NCBI GenBank assembly: GCA_004297625.1
Contig: SCTY01000003.1
Span: 372,001 to 436,000 of the forward strand
Direction: 5' to 3'
Origin: Betaproteobacteria bacterium
Lineage (GTDB): Bacteria > Pseudomonadota > Gammaproteobacteria > Burkholderiales > SG8-39
DNA: 64,000 nucleotides
How positions within the stretch are numbered: the first letter of the stretch is position 1; every line of letters starts with the position of its first letter. The notes under the pieces were generated by a model. That model was given only the letters and a program-made list of their open reading frames with translations, made no database searches and was not told where the DNA came from. Positions 7,817 to 17,373 of this stretch are shown one piece after another. The position numbers and the translations under genes are program-made.

Positions 7817-10800
7817 CCCGCATCCGCGAAATCCCGTACAACTACACGTCGTTCTCGGACCGGGAAATCGTGCTGCGCCTGCTCGGCGAGGAGGCGTGGC
7901 AGCTGCTCACGGAATTGCGCGCCGAGCGCAGGACCGGCCGCTCGGCGCGCATGCTGTACGAAGTCCTCGGGGAAATGTGGGCCATCGAGCGCAACCCTTA
8001 CCTCGAGGACGAGCTCCTCGGCCGCCCGAGGCGGCGCTCGGAGCTCGTCGCCGGCATGCGCCGGCGCCTCGAGGCGATCGAAGCGCGCCGCGCGGGCAGC
8101 GCCAAGGTCGCCCGCCTGCTCGATCTCGCAAAAGAAGCGGTCGGCCGCTTCGAAGAGGCCTTCGCCGCAACGCGCGCGCAGCGCGCCAAGGTGCTGCGGC
8201 GGCTTTCGCGCGTCACGCGCCGCGACAACGTGCTCTTCGATGGCTTTGCCCGCGCCGCGCACGTCACCGATGCCACCGACTGGCGCGTCGAATATCCGTT
8301 CGTGGTGCTCGCGCCGGACCGCGAAGAGGAAGTGCTGCCGATCGTGCGCGAGCTGATCGCGCTCGGGCTCACCATCATTCCGCGCGGTGGCGGCACCGGC
8401 TACACCGGCGGCGCCGTGCCGCTCGTTCGGCGGTCGGCGGTCATCAATACCGAAAAGCTCGACACGCTCGGCGCCGTGGAGAACGGCACTATCCGTGCCG
8501 GAGCGGGCGTGGTCACCAAGCGGGTCATGGAAGCCGCCGAGGCTGCCGGGCTGGTGTTCGCCGTCGACCCGACCTCGGCGGACGCGTCCTGCATCGGCGG
8601 CAACGTCGCCATGAACGCGGGCGGCAAGAAAGCCGTCTTGTGGGGCACGGCGATCGACAACCTGGTTTCCTGGCGCATGGTGACGCCGCAGGCGCAATGG
8701 CTCGAGGTGGAGCGCCTCGATCACAACCTCGGCAAGATCCACGACGCGCCGAGCGCGCGCTTTCGCCTCCGGGCTTTCGACGCAAAGAAGATCCTGAGTG
8801 AACGGATTCTGGAGATTCCAGGTTGCCGTTTCCGTAAAGCGGGCCTCGGCAAGGACGTCACCGACAAGTTCCTCGCCGGCCTGCCCGGCGTGCAGAAGGA
8901 GGGCACCGACGGCATCATCACCTCGGCGCGCTTCATCCTGCACCGCATGCCGGCGCATACGCGCACGGTGTGCCTCGAGTTCTTCGGGCTCGCAAGAGAT
9001 GCGGTTCCCGCGATCGTGGAAATAAAGAACTACCTAAGCGCCCATTCCTCGGTCGAGCTCGCAGGGTTGGAGCACCTGGATCGGCGCTACGTGAAGGCGG
9101 TGGGCTACGCGACCAAGTCGCGCCGCAGCGCGCGCCCGACCGTGGTGCTGATCGGCGATCTCGTGGGAGAGAACGTCGACGAAGTCGCTTCCGCGGCTTC
9201 CGCGGTGGTGCGCCTCGCGAACGCGCGCGACGGCGAGGGCTTCGTCGCCGTCTCGCCCGAGGCGCGCAGGCGCTTCTGGCTCGACCGGGCGCGCACCGCG
9301 GCGATCGCGCGGCATACGAACGCGTTCAAGATCAACGAGGACGTGGTCATCCCGCTCGAGCGCCTGGGCGACTACAGCGACGGCGTGGAGCGCATCAACA
9401 TCGAGCTGTCCATCGCCAACAAGCTCGAGCTCCTCGGCGCGCTGGAGGAATACTTCTCGGGCGAGCTGCCGCTCTACCAGCCCGAGCAGCCGCTGGCGGG
9501 CGCCGAGGTGCTCGGCGACCGCGCCGGGCAGGCGCTGGAGCTCATCCGCACGGTGCGCGCGCGCTGGCAGGCGATCGCCGCGAGCCTCGACGAGAACTTT
9601 CGCGCGCTCCAGTCCCACGCGTTGCGGCTCTCCTGGAAAACGGAAGTGCGCGCGCCGCTGGGGCACATTTTCGATGGTCGGGCGTTCGGCAGAGTCGTGG
9701 AGGGCGCCGAAGGCGTGCACCGGCGCGTGCTGCGCGGCAGGGTGTTCATCGCGCTGCACATGCATGCGGGCGACGGCAACGTCCACACCAATATCCCGGT
9801 GAACTCGGACGACTACGCGATGCTGCAGCGGGCGACGCAGGCGGTTTCGCGCATCATGGGGCTCGCGCGCGCGCTCGGCGGCGTGATCTCGGGCGAGCAC
9901 GGCATCGGCATCACGAAGCTCGAGTTCCTGCAGCCCGCGGAACGCGAGGCATTCCGCGCCTACAAGGAGGAGGTGGACCCGCAGGGCCGCTTCAACGCCG
10001 GCAAGCTCCTTGCCGGCGCGGACCTTTCGAACGCCTACACGCCGAGCTTCTCGCTCATCGGCGCCGAATCGCTGCTGCTCGAGCAGACCGACCTCGGGCG
10101 TGTCGCCGGCGCCATCAAGGACTGCCTGCGCTGCGGCAAGTGCAAGCCGCCGTGCGCGACCCATGTGCCGCGCGCCAACCTGCTTTATTCGCCGCGCAAC
10201 AAGATTCTGGCCACCTCGCTGCTCATCGAAGCCATGCTCTACGAGGAGCAGACGCGCCGCGGCGTCGCGCTCGCGCATTACGACGAGTTCGGCGACGTCG
10301 GCGACCACTGTACCGTCTGCCACAAGTGCGCCCCGGCATGCCCGGTGGACATCGACTTCGGCGACGTCTCGATCACCATGCGCAACCTCCTGCGCCGCGC
10401 GGGCAAGCGCCGCTTCAACGCCGGAACGCGCGCCTCGATGCTGTTTCTCAACCTCACCGACCCGCGGGCGGTGAAGCTCGCGCGCAGCCTCTTCATCGAC
10501 TGGGGATACAAGGCGCAGCGCGCCGCGCACCGGCTCGTGAAGCCGCTCGCGAGAGAGCAGACCGCGCGGCCCCCGCTCACCGCGGGCGGCCAGGCGCCGC
10601 TGCGGGCGCAAGTCCTGCACTTCGTGAACAAGCCGATGCCGGGAAACCTGCCGAAAAGAACGGCGCGCGCGCTGCTCGACATCGAAGACGCAAAAATCAT
10701 CCCGATCATCCGCGATCCGCAGAAGGTGAGCGAGGACTCGGACGCGGTGTTCTACTTTCCCGGCTGCGGCTCGGAGCGGCTGTTCTCGCAGGTGGGCCTC

Positions 10801-11517
10801 GCCACGCAGGCGATGCTCTACGAGCTCGGGGTGCAATGCGTGCTGCCGCCGGGCTATATCTGCTGCGGCTACCCGCAAACGGCGGCGGGCGACTCCGACC
10901 GCGGCGAGCGCATCATCGTGCAGAACCGGGTGCACTTCCACCGGCTCGCCACGACGCTCAACTATCTCGACATCCGCACGGTGATCGTCTCCTGCGGCAC
11001 CTGCCTCGACCAGCTCGAGACGTACGAGTTCGGAAGCATTTTTCCCGGCTGCCGGCTCCTCGACATCCACGAATACCTGCTCGAGAAGGGCATCAAGGTC
11101 GAGCGCGTCCCGGGGACGCGCTATCTGTACCACGACCCCTGTCACACGCCGATCAAGACCCTGCCGCCGATGAAGGTGGTGAACGATCTTCTCGGCGGCG
11201 GCGTGCCGAAGTCGGAGCGCTGCTGCGGCGAGTCGGGAACTTTGGCGATGACGCGGCCCGACGTGTCCACGCAGGTGCGCTTCAGCAAGGAGGAATCGCT
11301 GCGCGCAGGCGTCGCCGCTCTCTCTCAGGGAGCTTGCGTGAAAGTTCTCACATCCTGCCCGTCGTGCCTGCAGGGACTCGCGCGCTTCTCGGATGACACC
11401 GGTGCGCAAGCCGACTATATTGTGGTCGAGCTGGCGCGGCGGCTCCTCGGGGAGGGCTGGCTGCCGCAGTTCGTGAAGAAAGCGAACGCCGGCGGAATCG
11501 AAAGAGTGCTGCTGTGA
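7813..11517 (+). CDS. Fused FAD-linked oxidase / 4Fe-4S / CCG-domain oxidoreductase with N-terminal DUF3683
   Basis: A 1,234-residue multidomain enzyme. Order: DUF3683 (about 1-150); FAD-binding type 4 (PCMH) domain with [12 protein letters not shown] (about 195-206); FAD-linked oxidase C-terminal domain including [14 protein letters not shown] and GEHGIG (about 650-700); two 4Fe-4S clusters, [11 protein letters not shown] and [12 protein letters not shown] (about 770-845); and two cysteine-rich CCG domains with GCGSERLF...CCGYPQ and SCGTCLDQ...CCGESG (about 985-1145). This is a GlcD-plus-GlcF or D-2-hydroxyacid dehydrogenase layout in one chain, so it probably oxidises a 2-hydroxy acid and passes electrons to quinone. 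The substrate cannot be read from the sequence. Its start overlaps the preceding gene by 4 nt. Confidence 0.88.
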   Translation: MTRIREIPYNYTSFSDREIVLRLLGEEAWQLLTELRAERRTGRSARMLYEVLGEMWAIERNPYLEDELLGRPRRRSELVAGMRRRLEAIEARRAGSAKVARLLDLAKEAVGRFEEAFAATRAQRAKVLRRLSRVTRRDNVLFDGFARAAHVTDATDWRVEYPFVVLAPDREEEVLPIVRELIALGLTIIPRGGGTGYTGGAVPLVRRSAVINTEKLDTLGAVENGTIRAGAGVVTKRVMEAAEAAGLVFAVDPTSADASCIGGNVAMNAGGKKAVLWGTAIDNLVSWRMVTPQAQWLEVERLDHNLGKIHDAPSARFRLRAFDAKKILSERILEIPGCRFRKAGLGKDVTDKFLAGLPGVQKEGTDGIITSARFILHRMPAHTRTVCLEFFGLARDAVPAIVEIKNYLSAHSSVELAGLEHLDRRYVKAVGYATKSRRSARPTVVLIGDLVGENVDEVASAASAVVRLANARDGEGFVAVSPEARRRFWLDRARTAAIARHTNAFKINEDVVIPLERLGDYSDGVERINIELSIANKLELLGALEEYFSGELPLYQPEQPLAGAEVLGDRAGQALELIRTVRARWQAIAASLDENFRALQSHALRLSWKTEVRAPLGHIFDGRAFGRVVEGAEGVHRRVLRGRVFIALHMHAGDGNVHTNIPVNSDDYAMLQRATQAVSRIMGLARALGGVISGEHGIGITKLEFLQPAEREAFRAYKEEVDPQGRFNAGKLLAGADLSNAYTPSFSLIGAESLLLEQTDLGRVAGAIKDCLRCGKCKPPCATHVPRANLLYSPRNKILATSLLIEAMLYEEQTRRGVALAHYDEFGDVGDHCTVCHKCAPACPVDIDFGDVSITMRNLLRRAGKRRFNAGTRASMLFLNLTDPRAVKLARSLFIDWGYKAQRAAHRLVKPLAREQTARPPLTAGGQAPLRAQVLHFVNKPMPGNLPKRTARALLDIEDAKIIPIIRDPQKVSEDSDAVFYFPGCGSERLFSQVGLATQAMLYELGVQCVLPPGYICCGYPQTAAGDSDRGERIIVQNRVHFHRLATTLNYLDIRTVIVSCGTCLDQLETYEFGSIFPGCRLLDIHEYLLEKGIKVERVPGTRYLYHDPCHTPIKTLPPMKVVNDLLGGGVPKSERCCGESGTLAMTRPDVSTQVRFSKEESLRAGVAALSQGACVKVLTSCPSCLQGLARFSDDTGAQADYIVVELARRLLGEGWLPQFVKKANAGGIERVLL

Positions 11518-11530
11518 GGGATCTTTCCAG

Positions 11531-13132
11531 GTGAAGCTTCCCGAGCTTTCTGCGACCGCGGCGCCTCAGTTCACGAACCCCGCTTCGTGCAAGTCGTGGC
11601 TGGAGAACCTGCCGCTCGCCAACGTCGGCGCCGCGCAGCAGGAGCTGCTCGGCGAGCTCGAAGTGTTGAACCGCTTTCCCACGAGCGCGGCCAACCGGCT
11701 CGGCGTGATGGAGACGCTGCGCGAGCCGGTCAACTTCGTGCAGATCGAGCAGGCGAAGCGCTTCATCAACCGTCCGCTGCCCATGGCGCAGCCCGAGTCG
11801 GCCGCGTTTACGGACACCGTGGAGCTCTGGGAGCAGATGCGCCTCGGCTACCAGCGCTGCCTCGAGCTCGCGCAGGGCGGCGACGCCGGCATGCGCGCAC
11901 AGGCCGGGCTCATCGCTCAGCGCCTGGGGGCGTACTCGGGCCTGAAGATGTTCCACTACTGCCGCGCCTACCGCGAGGTGCCGCCGAGCGATTGGCGCGC
12001 GCTGCACGAGGCGTACGCGCTCGCCGAGCGCCTGGGCGTGGCGGAAGAGCCGGTGAAGGATTTCATGAACCGCGACGTGCACGACTCCTCGCCGCGCATC
12101 GCCTACGCGCGCGCCGTGCTCATGGGCATGGCAAGCCCCAACGAGCTCACGCAGCGCCAGCTCACTTTCGTGGCGTTCCTGCTCGAGCGCTGGGCCTCGA
12201 AGCTCGAGATTTCGCTCCAGCCGCTCGCCGAAGGCGAAGGACAGCCGCCGCTCGTTGCGGACCTCGCCGGCGACGCTTGCCCCCGGCGTCCCCAGCCGGG
12301 CGAAGCGCCCGCCGCTGAGCCTCGCTACCTCGACACGCGCAAGCTCGCCAAGAGCCTGCGAAACCGCGTCGGGCTGCTGCGCAAAGGCGAGTCGCCGGCG
12401 AAGCTTGCGCTCGGCGAGGATTGCGTGCAGCCTTCCTGCGAGCAACTGCTGGTGTTCCTGTTCCGCCAATGGTGCCAGGCGAAGTCGCCGCGTGTCGCGG
12501 AGCGGCGCGCGAGCAAGGACTCGGCGCGCGTGTGCGTGGAATTCGAAGCGATCCATCGCCAATTCTCGGGCGGCGGCGCCCGCCGGCCGGTGGAAGCCAA
12601 GGAACTCACGCAGCAGCAGCGCCAGGAGCTCGAAACGCTCGGGCATATACGCGCCGCCGCGCAGCCCGAGGAAACGGCGTCGGTGGATACCGAAGAGTGG
12701 AGGGTCGTCGACGACAGCGCACCAGGCCTGCGCATGCTGCGGCCGGCCCGCAGCGGCGGCAAGCGCTACACCCACGGGCAGCTCCTCGCCGTGCGGCCCG
12801 ACGAAAGGGGCTACGTGCTCGGCCAAATGCGCTGGCTCATGGTCGCCGCCAACGGCGAGCTTCACGCCGGCGTGAAGCTCATGCCCGGCACTCCGGTCGC
12901 CACCACCGCGCGGCCGACCGGACTCAACGAGAAGAACGGGCGCCCGTTTCCCGCGCTTTCGCTCGGCGCCGTGCCGGCCGCGCAATCGCCGGCGAGCCTG
13001 GTGCTGCCGGCCGCTTCATTCAAGCCCAAGCGAATGCTCGAGGTGGCGGGCGACAAGCCGCTCAACGTGCGGCTCACTGAAATCCTGGAGCGTGGCGCGG
13101 ACTTCGAACGCGTCGCCTACGAGGTCCCTTGA
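11531..13132 (+). CDS. Conserved protein with a partial PilZ-like (D/N)xSxxG motif
   Basis: A 533-residue soluble protein from GTG 11531. Most of it is helical and not assigned to a family here. Near the C-terminus, D394-D395-S396-A397-P398-G399 fits the (D/N)xSxxG half of the PilZ c-di-GMP signature, followed by GLRML and a beta-rich stretch ([20 protein letters not shown]) as in PilZ barrels. The upstream RxxxR half is not obvious. A c-di-GMP receptor role is possible but unproven. It overlaps ubiE by 4 nt at the 3' end. Confidence 0.65.
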   Translation: MKLPELSATAAPQFTNPASCKSWLENLPLANVGAAQQELLGELEVLNRFPTSAANRLGVMETLREPVNFVQIEQAKRFINRPLPMAQPESAAFTDTVELWEQMRLGYQRCLELAQGGDAGMRAQAGLIAQRLGAYSGLKMFHYCRAYREVPPSDWRALHEAYALAERLGVAEEPVKDFMNRDVHDSSPRIAYARAVLMGMASPNELTQRQLTFVAFLLERWASKLEISLQPLAEGEGQPPLVADLAGDACPRRPQPGEAPAAEPRYLDTRKLAKSLRNRVGLLRKGESPAKLALGEDCVQPSCEQLLVFLFRQWCQAKSPRVAERRASKDSARVCVEFEAIHRQFSGGGARRPVEAKELTQQQRQELETLGHIRAAAQPEETASVDTEEWRVVDDSAPGLRMLRPARSGGKRYTHGQLLAVRPDERGYVLGQMRWLMVAANGELHAGVKLMPGTPVATTARPTGLNEKNGRPFPALSLGAVPAAQSPASLVLPAASFKPKRMLEVAGDKPLNVRLTEILERGADFERVAYEVP

Positions 13133-13863
13133 CCAAGAAGACCGATTTCGGCTTCGACGAAGTGCCGGAAGACGAGAAGGCGCGGCGCGTGGCCGGGGTC
13201 TTCGACCGCGTCGCGGACCGTTACGACCTCATGAACGATCTCATGTCGCTCGGCATGCATCGTGCATGGAAGGCGTTCGCGGTCGGCGTTGCGCGGCCGC
13301 ATCCGGGAGAGCGGGTGCTGGATGTAGCGAGCGGCAGCGGCGATCTCGCCCGCGCTTTCGCGCGCCGCGTGATGCCGGGCGGCGAAGTGTGGCTCACCGA
13401 TGTCAACCGCAACATGCTGAGCCGCGGCCGCGATCGCATCCTCGACCGCGGATTGCTCGCGCCGGCGGTGCAATGCGACGCCGAGCGGCTGCCGTTCCCC
13501 GACCGGTATTTCGACTGCGTGTCGGTGGGCTTCGGGTTGCGCAACATGACGCACAAGGAAGCGGCGCTCGCGGAAATGACCCGGGTGCTCAAGCCGGGCG
13601 GGCGTCTGGTGGTGCTCGAATTTTCGAAAGTCTGGCGGCCGCTCGAGCGCGCGTACGACCTGTACTCGTTCAAGGTGCTCCCGTGGCTCGGGGAGCGCGT
13701 CGCCGGCGATGCCGCGGCGTACCGCTACCTCGCCGAATCGATTCGCGTGCATCCCGACCAGGCGACGCTCGCCGCGATGCTCGAGCGGGCGGGGCTCGCG
13801 CGCGTCGAGGTGTTCAACCTGTCTGCCGGTGTCGTCGCCGTGCATCGCGGCTTCAGGATTTGA
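13129..13863 (+). CDS. ubiE: Ubiquinone/menaquinone biosynthesis C-methyltransferase UbiE
   Basis: A 244-residue class I SAM methyltransferase starting at TTG 13129, overlapping the previous stop. Signature segments are [20 protein letters not shown] near the N-terminus, [12 protein letters not shown] (SAM motif I), and [14 protein letters not shown] with [14 protein letters not shown] in the core. It methylates 2-octaprenyl-6-methoxy-1,4-benzoquinol, and demethylmenaquinol where present. It opens the ubiquinone block shared with ubiJ and ubiB. Confidence 0.95.
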   Translation: MTKKTDFGFDEVPEDEKARRVAGVFDRVADRYDLMNDLMSLGMHRAWKAFAVGVARPHPGERVLDVASGSGDLARAFARRVMPGGEVWLTDVNRNMLSRGRDRILDRGLLAPAVQCDAERLPFPDRYFDCVSVGFGLRNMTHKEAALAEMTRVLKPGGRLVVLEFSKVWRPLERAYDLYSFKVLPWLGERVAGDAAAYRYLAESIRVHPDQATLAAMLERAGLARVEVFNLSAGVVAVHRGFRI

Positions 13864-13890
13864 TAGGATCGAAAGCTCGGAGGCAGCGAT

Positions 13891-14724
13891 ATGACTAAAT
13901 GGTGGATTGCGCTGGGGGTGCTGCTTGTCAGCAGCGCCCTCGTCGTGCAGGACGCCGAGGCGAGGCGCTTCGGCGGCGGGCGCAGCATCGGCGTGCAGCG
14001 CAATGTCCAAAGCGCACCGGCGCCGCGGGCGCCAGCGCAGCAGCAACAGGCGGCCCAGCCACAACAAGCGGCGCCCACGCAAGGCGCTCCCGCTCCATCT
14101 GCCGGTAGCAAGTGGGGCCCGATCCTGGGCGGACTGGCGCTCGGCGGGCTGCTGGGCTGGCTCTTCGCCGGCAACGGGCTCGGCGGCGTGCTGCTCGTTG
14201 CGCTGCTTGCCATGGCGGCGGTTCTTGCGGTCCGGGCCCTTGCACGGCGACGCAGGGCGCCCCAGCAGGTGCAATACGAAGGATCGGGCAAAGACACGGT
14301 GTACGCGCCGCAGGAACAGTCGTCCGGGGCTTCGCTCGCGCCGGCGCCGATCCGCATCCCGGGGTTCGACACCGAGGCTTTCCTGCGCGCGGCGCGCAGG
14401 AATTTCGTCAAGCTCCAGGTCGCGAACGACATGGGCAAGCTGGAAGAAATTCGCGACTTCACCACCGACGAGATGTTCGAAGAGGTGAAGAGAGACTTTG
14501 CCGAGAGGAGCGAGTCCCAGCAGACGGATGTCACGTCGCTCAGCGCCGAGCTCCTCGAGCTCACCACCGAGGGCGACAGGCACTGGGCGTCGGTGCGCTT
14601 TTCGGGCATGGTGCGCGAGACGCCCGGCACGCCGGCGGTTGGCTTCCAGGAGGTTTGGAACCTCGTGAAGCCCTCGGATGGCTCCAGCGGCTGGCTGCTT
14701 GCCGGCATCCAGCAAATGCATTGA
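13891..14724 (+). CDS. Tim44-like domain membrane protein
   Basis: A 277-residue protein with an N-terminal signal/anchor (WWIALGVLLVSSALVV), a Gln/Pro/Ala-rich low-complexity linker, a glycine-rich transmembrane pair (about residues 75-118) and a C-terminal Tim44-like domain (about 145-275) ending WLLAGIQQMH. A Shine-Dalgarno GGAGG precedes the ATG. Bacterial Tim44-like proteins are envelope proteins of unclear role; this one recurs between ubiE and ubiJ-ubiB in Betaproteobacteria. A strong terminator hairpin lies just downstream. Confidence 0.85.
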   Translation: MTKWWIALGVLLVSSALVVQDAEARRFGGGRSIGVQRNVQSAPAPRAPAQQQQAAQPQQAAPTQGAPAPSAGSKWGPILGGLALGGLLGWLFAGNGLGGVLLVALLAMAAVLAVRALARRRRAPQQVQYEGSGKDTVYAPQEQSSGASLAPAPIRIPGFDTEAFLRAARRNFVKLQVANDMGKLEEIRDFTTDEMFEEVKRDFAERSESQQTDVTSLSAELLELTTEGDRHWASVRFSGMVRETPGTPAVGFQEVWNLVKPSDGSSGWLLAGIQQMH

Positions 14725-14749
14725 GCGAATCCTCGCCGCGCGGAAAATG

Positions 14750-14772
14750 GGCCACCCTCGGGTGGCCTTTTT
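14750..14772 (+). terminator. Rho-independent terminator after the Tim44-like gene
   Basis: A perfect 7-bp stem GGCCACC (14750-14756) and GGTGGCC (14761-14767) closed by a CTCG tetraloop and followed by five T residues (14768-14772). It lies 26 nt past the Tim44-like stop and upstream of the TTG chosen here for ubiJ. Confidence 0.8.
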
Positions 14773-14774
14773 CG

Positions 14775-15275
14775 TTGGCGCTCAACCGCCTGCTCGACGC
14801 CGAGCCTTGGGCGCGCGAGCGGCTCGCTGCCTTCGCCGGCCAGTCGGTGGAGCTGCGCAATGGGCCCCTGGCGCTTCGCTTCACGATTCTGCCCGGCGGC
14901 CGCGTCGAGGCCGGCGGCGAAGCGCCCGCGGTCGTGGTCACGTGGACCCTCGCCCGCCCGCCCGAGGTCGCCGGCGACGACAAGCTCGCCCCCGAGGTGA
15001 CGCTGCTGCTGCGCCATCTGCGCTGGGACTTCGAGGAAGACCTCTCGCGGCTCGTCGGCGATGTCGCGGCGCATCGCCTGGCCGAGGGCGCGCGCGCGCT
15101 CGCCGCGTGGCCGGCGGACGCGGCGCGGCGCCTGGGCGCGGCGCTCGCCGATTACGCGGCCGAGGAAAAACGCATGCTCGTCGCGCGCCCAGAGCTCGAG
15201 GCGCTGCGCGCGGCGCGCGGGCGCCTCGAGCAGGCGCTCGAGCGGCTGGAGGAAAGGGTGCGGCGCCTTGGCTAG
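14775..15275 (+). CDS. ubiJ: Ubiquinone biosynthesis accessory factor UbiJ (SCP2 domain)
   Basis: A 166-residue SCP2-like lipid-binding protein starting at TTG 14775 (then [20 protein letters not shown]). An in-frame TTG at 14721 would put the terminator hairpin inside the coding region, so the downstream start is preferred. The N-terminal SCP2 domain covers about residues 10-115 and the C-terminus is a coiled coil rich in Glu/Arg/Leu ([19 protein letters not shown]). UbiJ helps present polyprenylated intermediates to the soluble Ubi complex. The 3' end overlaps ubiB by 8 nt. Confidence 0.82.
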   Translation: MALNRLLDAEPWARERLAAFAGQSVELRNGPLALRFTILPGGRVEAGGEAPAVVVTWTLARPPEVAGDDKLAPEVTLLLRHLRWDFEEDLSRLVGDVAAHRLAEGARALAAWPADAARRLGAALADYAAEEKRMLVARPELEALRAARGRLEQALERLEERVRRLG

Positions 15276-16773
15276 GCTTGCGCGCCTGCTGCGCATTTTC
15301 CGCATCGGGCTGCGCTTCGGGCTGCTCGAGTTCGTCCCGCGTTTCTCGGGCAGCCGGCTCATCGGGCTGCTCGCGCGGCGCCGCGACGAGCCGCGCGGGC
15401 AGCGGCTGCGCCAGGCGCTCGAGACCCTCGGGCCGATCTACGTCAAGTTCGGGCAGGTCCTTTCCACGCGGCGCGATCTGCTGCCGCTCGACATTGCCGA
15501 TGAGCTTGCCAAGCTGCAGGACCGCGTGCCGCCGTTTTCCTCCGAGCTCGCCGTGGCGGAAATCGAGCGCTCGCTCGGCAAGCGCATCGACGAGCTCTTC
15601 AGCGCCTTCGAGCAGACGCCCGTCGCGAGCGCGTCCATTGCGCAGGTGCACCTCGCCACCCTCAAGGACGGGCGCGAAGTCGCGGTCAAGGTCCTGCGCC
15701 CGGGCGTCGAGCGGGCGGTCGCGCGCGACCTGGAGCTCATCGATACCGGCGCAAGCCTGGTCGAGCGGCTTTGGCCCGACGGCCGCCGGCTGCGGCCGCG
15801 TGAAGTGGTCGCGGAATTCGCGCACCACCTCGACGAGGAGCTCGACCTCATGCGCGAGGCCGCCAACGCGAGCCAGCTGCGGCGCAATTTCGAGCGCTCG
15901 CCGCTGCTTTGCGTGCCGGAGGTGTATTGGGACCTGTGCTCCCAGCGCGTCATGGTGATGGAGCGCATGCGCGGCACCCCGATCTCGCAGGTGCGGCTCC
16001 TCAGGGACAAGGGAATCAATATCCCGGCGCTCGCGCGCGCCGGCGTGGAAGTGTTCTTCACGCAGGTGTTCCGCGACGGCTTCTTTCACGCCGACATGCA
16101 CCCGGGCAACATCCTCGTCGCCGACGACGGGCGCTACATTGCCCTGGACTTCGGCATCATGGGCACCCTCACCGAGCGCGACAAGAACTACCTCGCGCAG
16201 AATTTTCTCGCCTTCTTCAACCGCGACTACCGCCGCGTCGCGCAGGCGCACCTGGAAGCCGGCTGGGTGCCGGCCGAGACGCGCCTGGATGCGTTCGAGA
16301 GCGCCATCCGCGCGGTATGCGAGCCGGTGTTCGCGCGCCCGCTGAAGGAGATCTATTTCGGCAAGCTGCTGCTGCGGCTTTTTCAGACCTCGCGGCGCTT
16401 CAACGTCGAGATCCAGCCGCAGCTCGTCATGCTGCAGAAGACGCTGCTCAACATCGAAGGCCTGGGACGCGAGCTCGATCCGGATCTCGATCTGTGGCTG
16501 ACCGCCAAGCCGTATCTCGAGCGCTGGATGCGCGAGCAGCTCGGCTGGCGCGGCTTCGCGCGTGCGTTGCGCCAGGAAGCGCCGCTCTGGGCGGCCACCC
16601 TGCCGCAGATCCCCCGCCTCGTACACCGCGCGCTCGCCGAGGACCGCCTGGGCGCGCTGCACGAGACGCTCGAGCGGCTCGCCGACGAGAACGCGCGGCG
16701 CAACGATCTTCTCGCCGCTTTCGTGGTCATCGTATTCGCCGGCCTGCTTGGATTGGTGATCGCGTTGCTCTGA
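15268..16773 (+). CDS. ubiB: Ubiquinone biosynthesis regulatory protein kinase-like UbiB
   Basis: A 501-residue ABC1/ADCK atypical kinase from TTG 15268 inside the ubiJ end. Motifs seen: KFGQ in [17 protein letters not shown] (about residue 60), the Ala-rich loop [11 protein letters not shown], the catalytic DMHPGNILV and the metal-binding DFG in [10 protein letters not shown]. The C-terminus is a hydrophobic anchor ([18 protein letters not shown]). UbiB has ATPase activity and supports ubiquinone synthesis, probably by extracting lipid precursors from the membrane. Its TGA overlaps the next ATG. Confidence 0.95.
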   Translation: MARLARLLRIFRIGLRFGLLEFVPRFSGSRLIGLLARRRDEPRGQRLRQALETLGPIYVKFGQVLSTRRDLLPLDIADELAKLQDRVPPFSSELAVAEIERSLGKRIDELFSAFEQTPVASASIAQVHLATLKDGREVAVKVLRPGVERAVARDLELIDTGASLVERLWPDGRRLRPREVVAEFAHHLDEELDLMREAANASQLRRNFERSPLLCVPEVYWDLCSQRVMVMERMRGTPISQVRLLRDKGINIPALARAGVEVFFTQVFRDGFFHADMHPGNILVADDGRYIALDFGIMGTLTERDKNYLAQNFLAFFNRDYRRVAQAHLEAGWVPAETRLDAFESAIRAVCEPVFARPLKEIYFGKLLLRLFQTSRRFNVEIQPQLVMLQKTLLNIEGLGRELDPDLDLWLTAKPYLERWMREQLGWRGFARALRQEAPLWAATLPQIPRLVHRALAEDRLGALHETLERLADENARRNDLLAAFVVIVFAGLLGLVIALL

Positions 16774-17363
16774 TGGCGCAGGACAGCTCGCTTCCGGAGT
16801 TCTGGGATACCCGCTACCGCGGCGGCGTCACGCCGTGGGACGCGGCCGGCGTTCCGCCTCGTTTGGAATCATGGCTGCAAGCGCGCAAACCGGGATTGCG
16901 TGCGTTGGTCCCCGGTTGCGGCACGGGCTACGAAGTGCGCGCTTTCGCCGAACACGGGCACGACGTGGTCGCGATCGAGTTCGCGGACGCGGCGCTCGAG
17001 GCGGCGCGGCGCGAGCTCGGAGCCCTTTCCGAGCGCGTGCGCAAGGCGGACTTTTTCGCCTTCGAAGCCGAGCCCTTCGATGTGATCTACGAGCGCGCCT
17101 TTATGGCCGCGCTGCCGCGGCGCTTGTGGCCGCAGTGGGCTGCGCGCGTCGCCGAGCTCCTGCGCCCCGGCGGAGAGCTCGTCGGCTTCTTCTATTTCGA
17201 CGACAACCCGCGCGGGCCGCCGTTCGGCGCCTCGAGCGAGCAGCTCGCCGAGCTTCTTCAGAAGGACTTTCAACTCGTCGAAGACCGGGCCATCGCGCCG
17301 AGCGAGTCGATCCCGGTGTTCCAGGGCAAGGAGCGTTGGCAGGTGTGGAAGCGGCGGATATGA
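16773..17363 (+). CDS. SAM-dependent methyltransferase (TPMT-like family)
   Basis: A 196-residue protein whose ATG overlaps the ubiB stop (TGATG). N-terminal PEFWDTRYRGGVTPWDAAGVP and the SAM motif ALVPGCGTGYEVRAFAEHGHDVVAIE are typical of thiopurine S-methyltransferase-like enzymes, as is FDVIYERAFMAALP (DxxYDR-like). Bacterial relatives detoxify selenite, tellurite or thiols, but the natural substrate is not evident here. Translational coupling to ubiB may reflect operon packing only. Confidence 0.85.
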   Translation: MAQDSSLPEFWDTRYRGGVTPWDAAGVPPRLESWLQARKPGLRALVPGCGTGYEVRAFAEHGHDVVAIEFADAALEAARRELGALSERVRKADFFAFEAEPFDVIYERAFMAALPRRLWPQWAARVAELLRPGGELVGFFYFDDNPRGPPFGASSEQLAELLQKDFQLVEDRAIAPSESIPVFQGKERWQVWKRRI

Positions 17364-17364
17364 T
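17359..17364 (+). promoter_or_regulatory. -10-like hexamer before the symporter gene
   Basis: TATGAT overlaps the stop of the methyltransferase gene and ends 9 nt before the ATG at 17374. The spacer is GCGCGCGCC with no Shine-Dalgarno sequence, consistent with a near-leaderless transcript. Confidence 0.35.
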
Positions 17365-17373
17365 GCGCGCGCC

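Noticed and set aside
9034..11409. Long antisense open frame (791 codons) opposite the fused FAD/iron-sulfur oxidoreductase
   Set aside because: Arg/Ala/His-rich composition with no motif, lies opposite a gene with full domain evidence; a GC-driven shadow.
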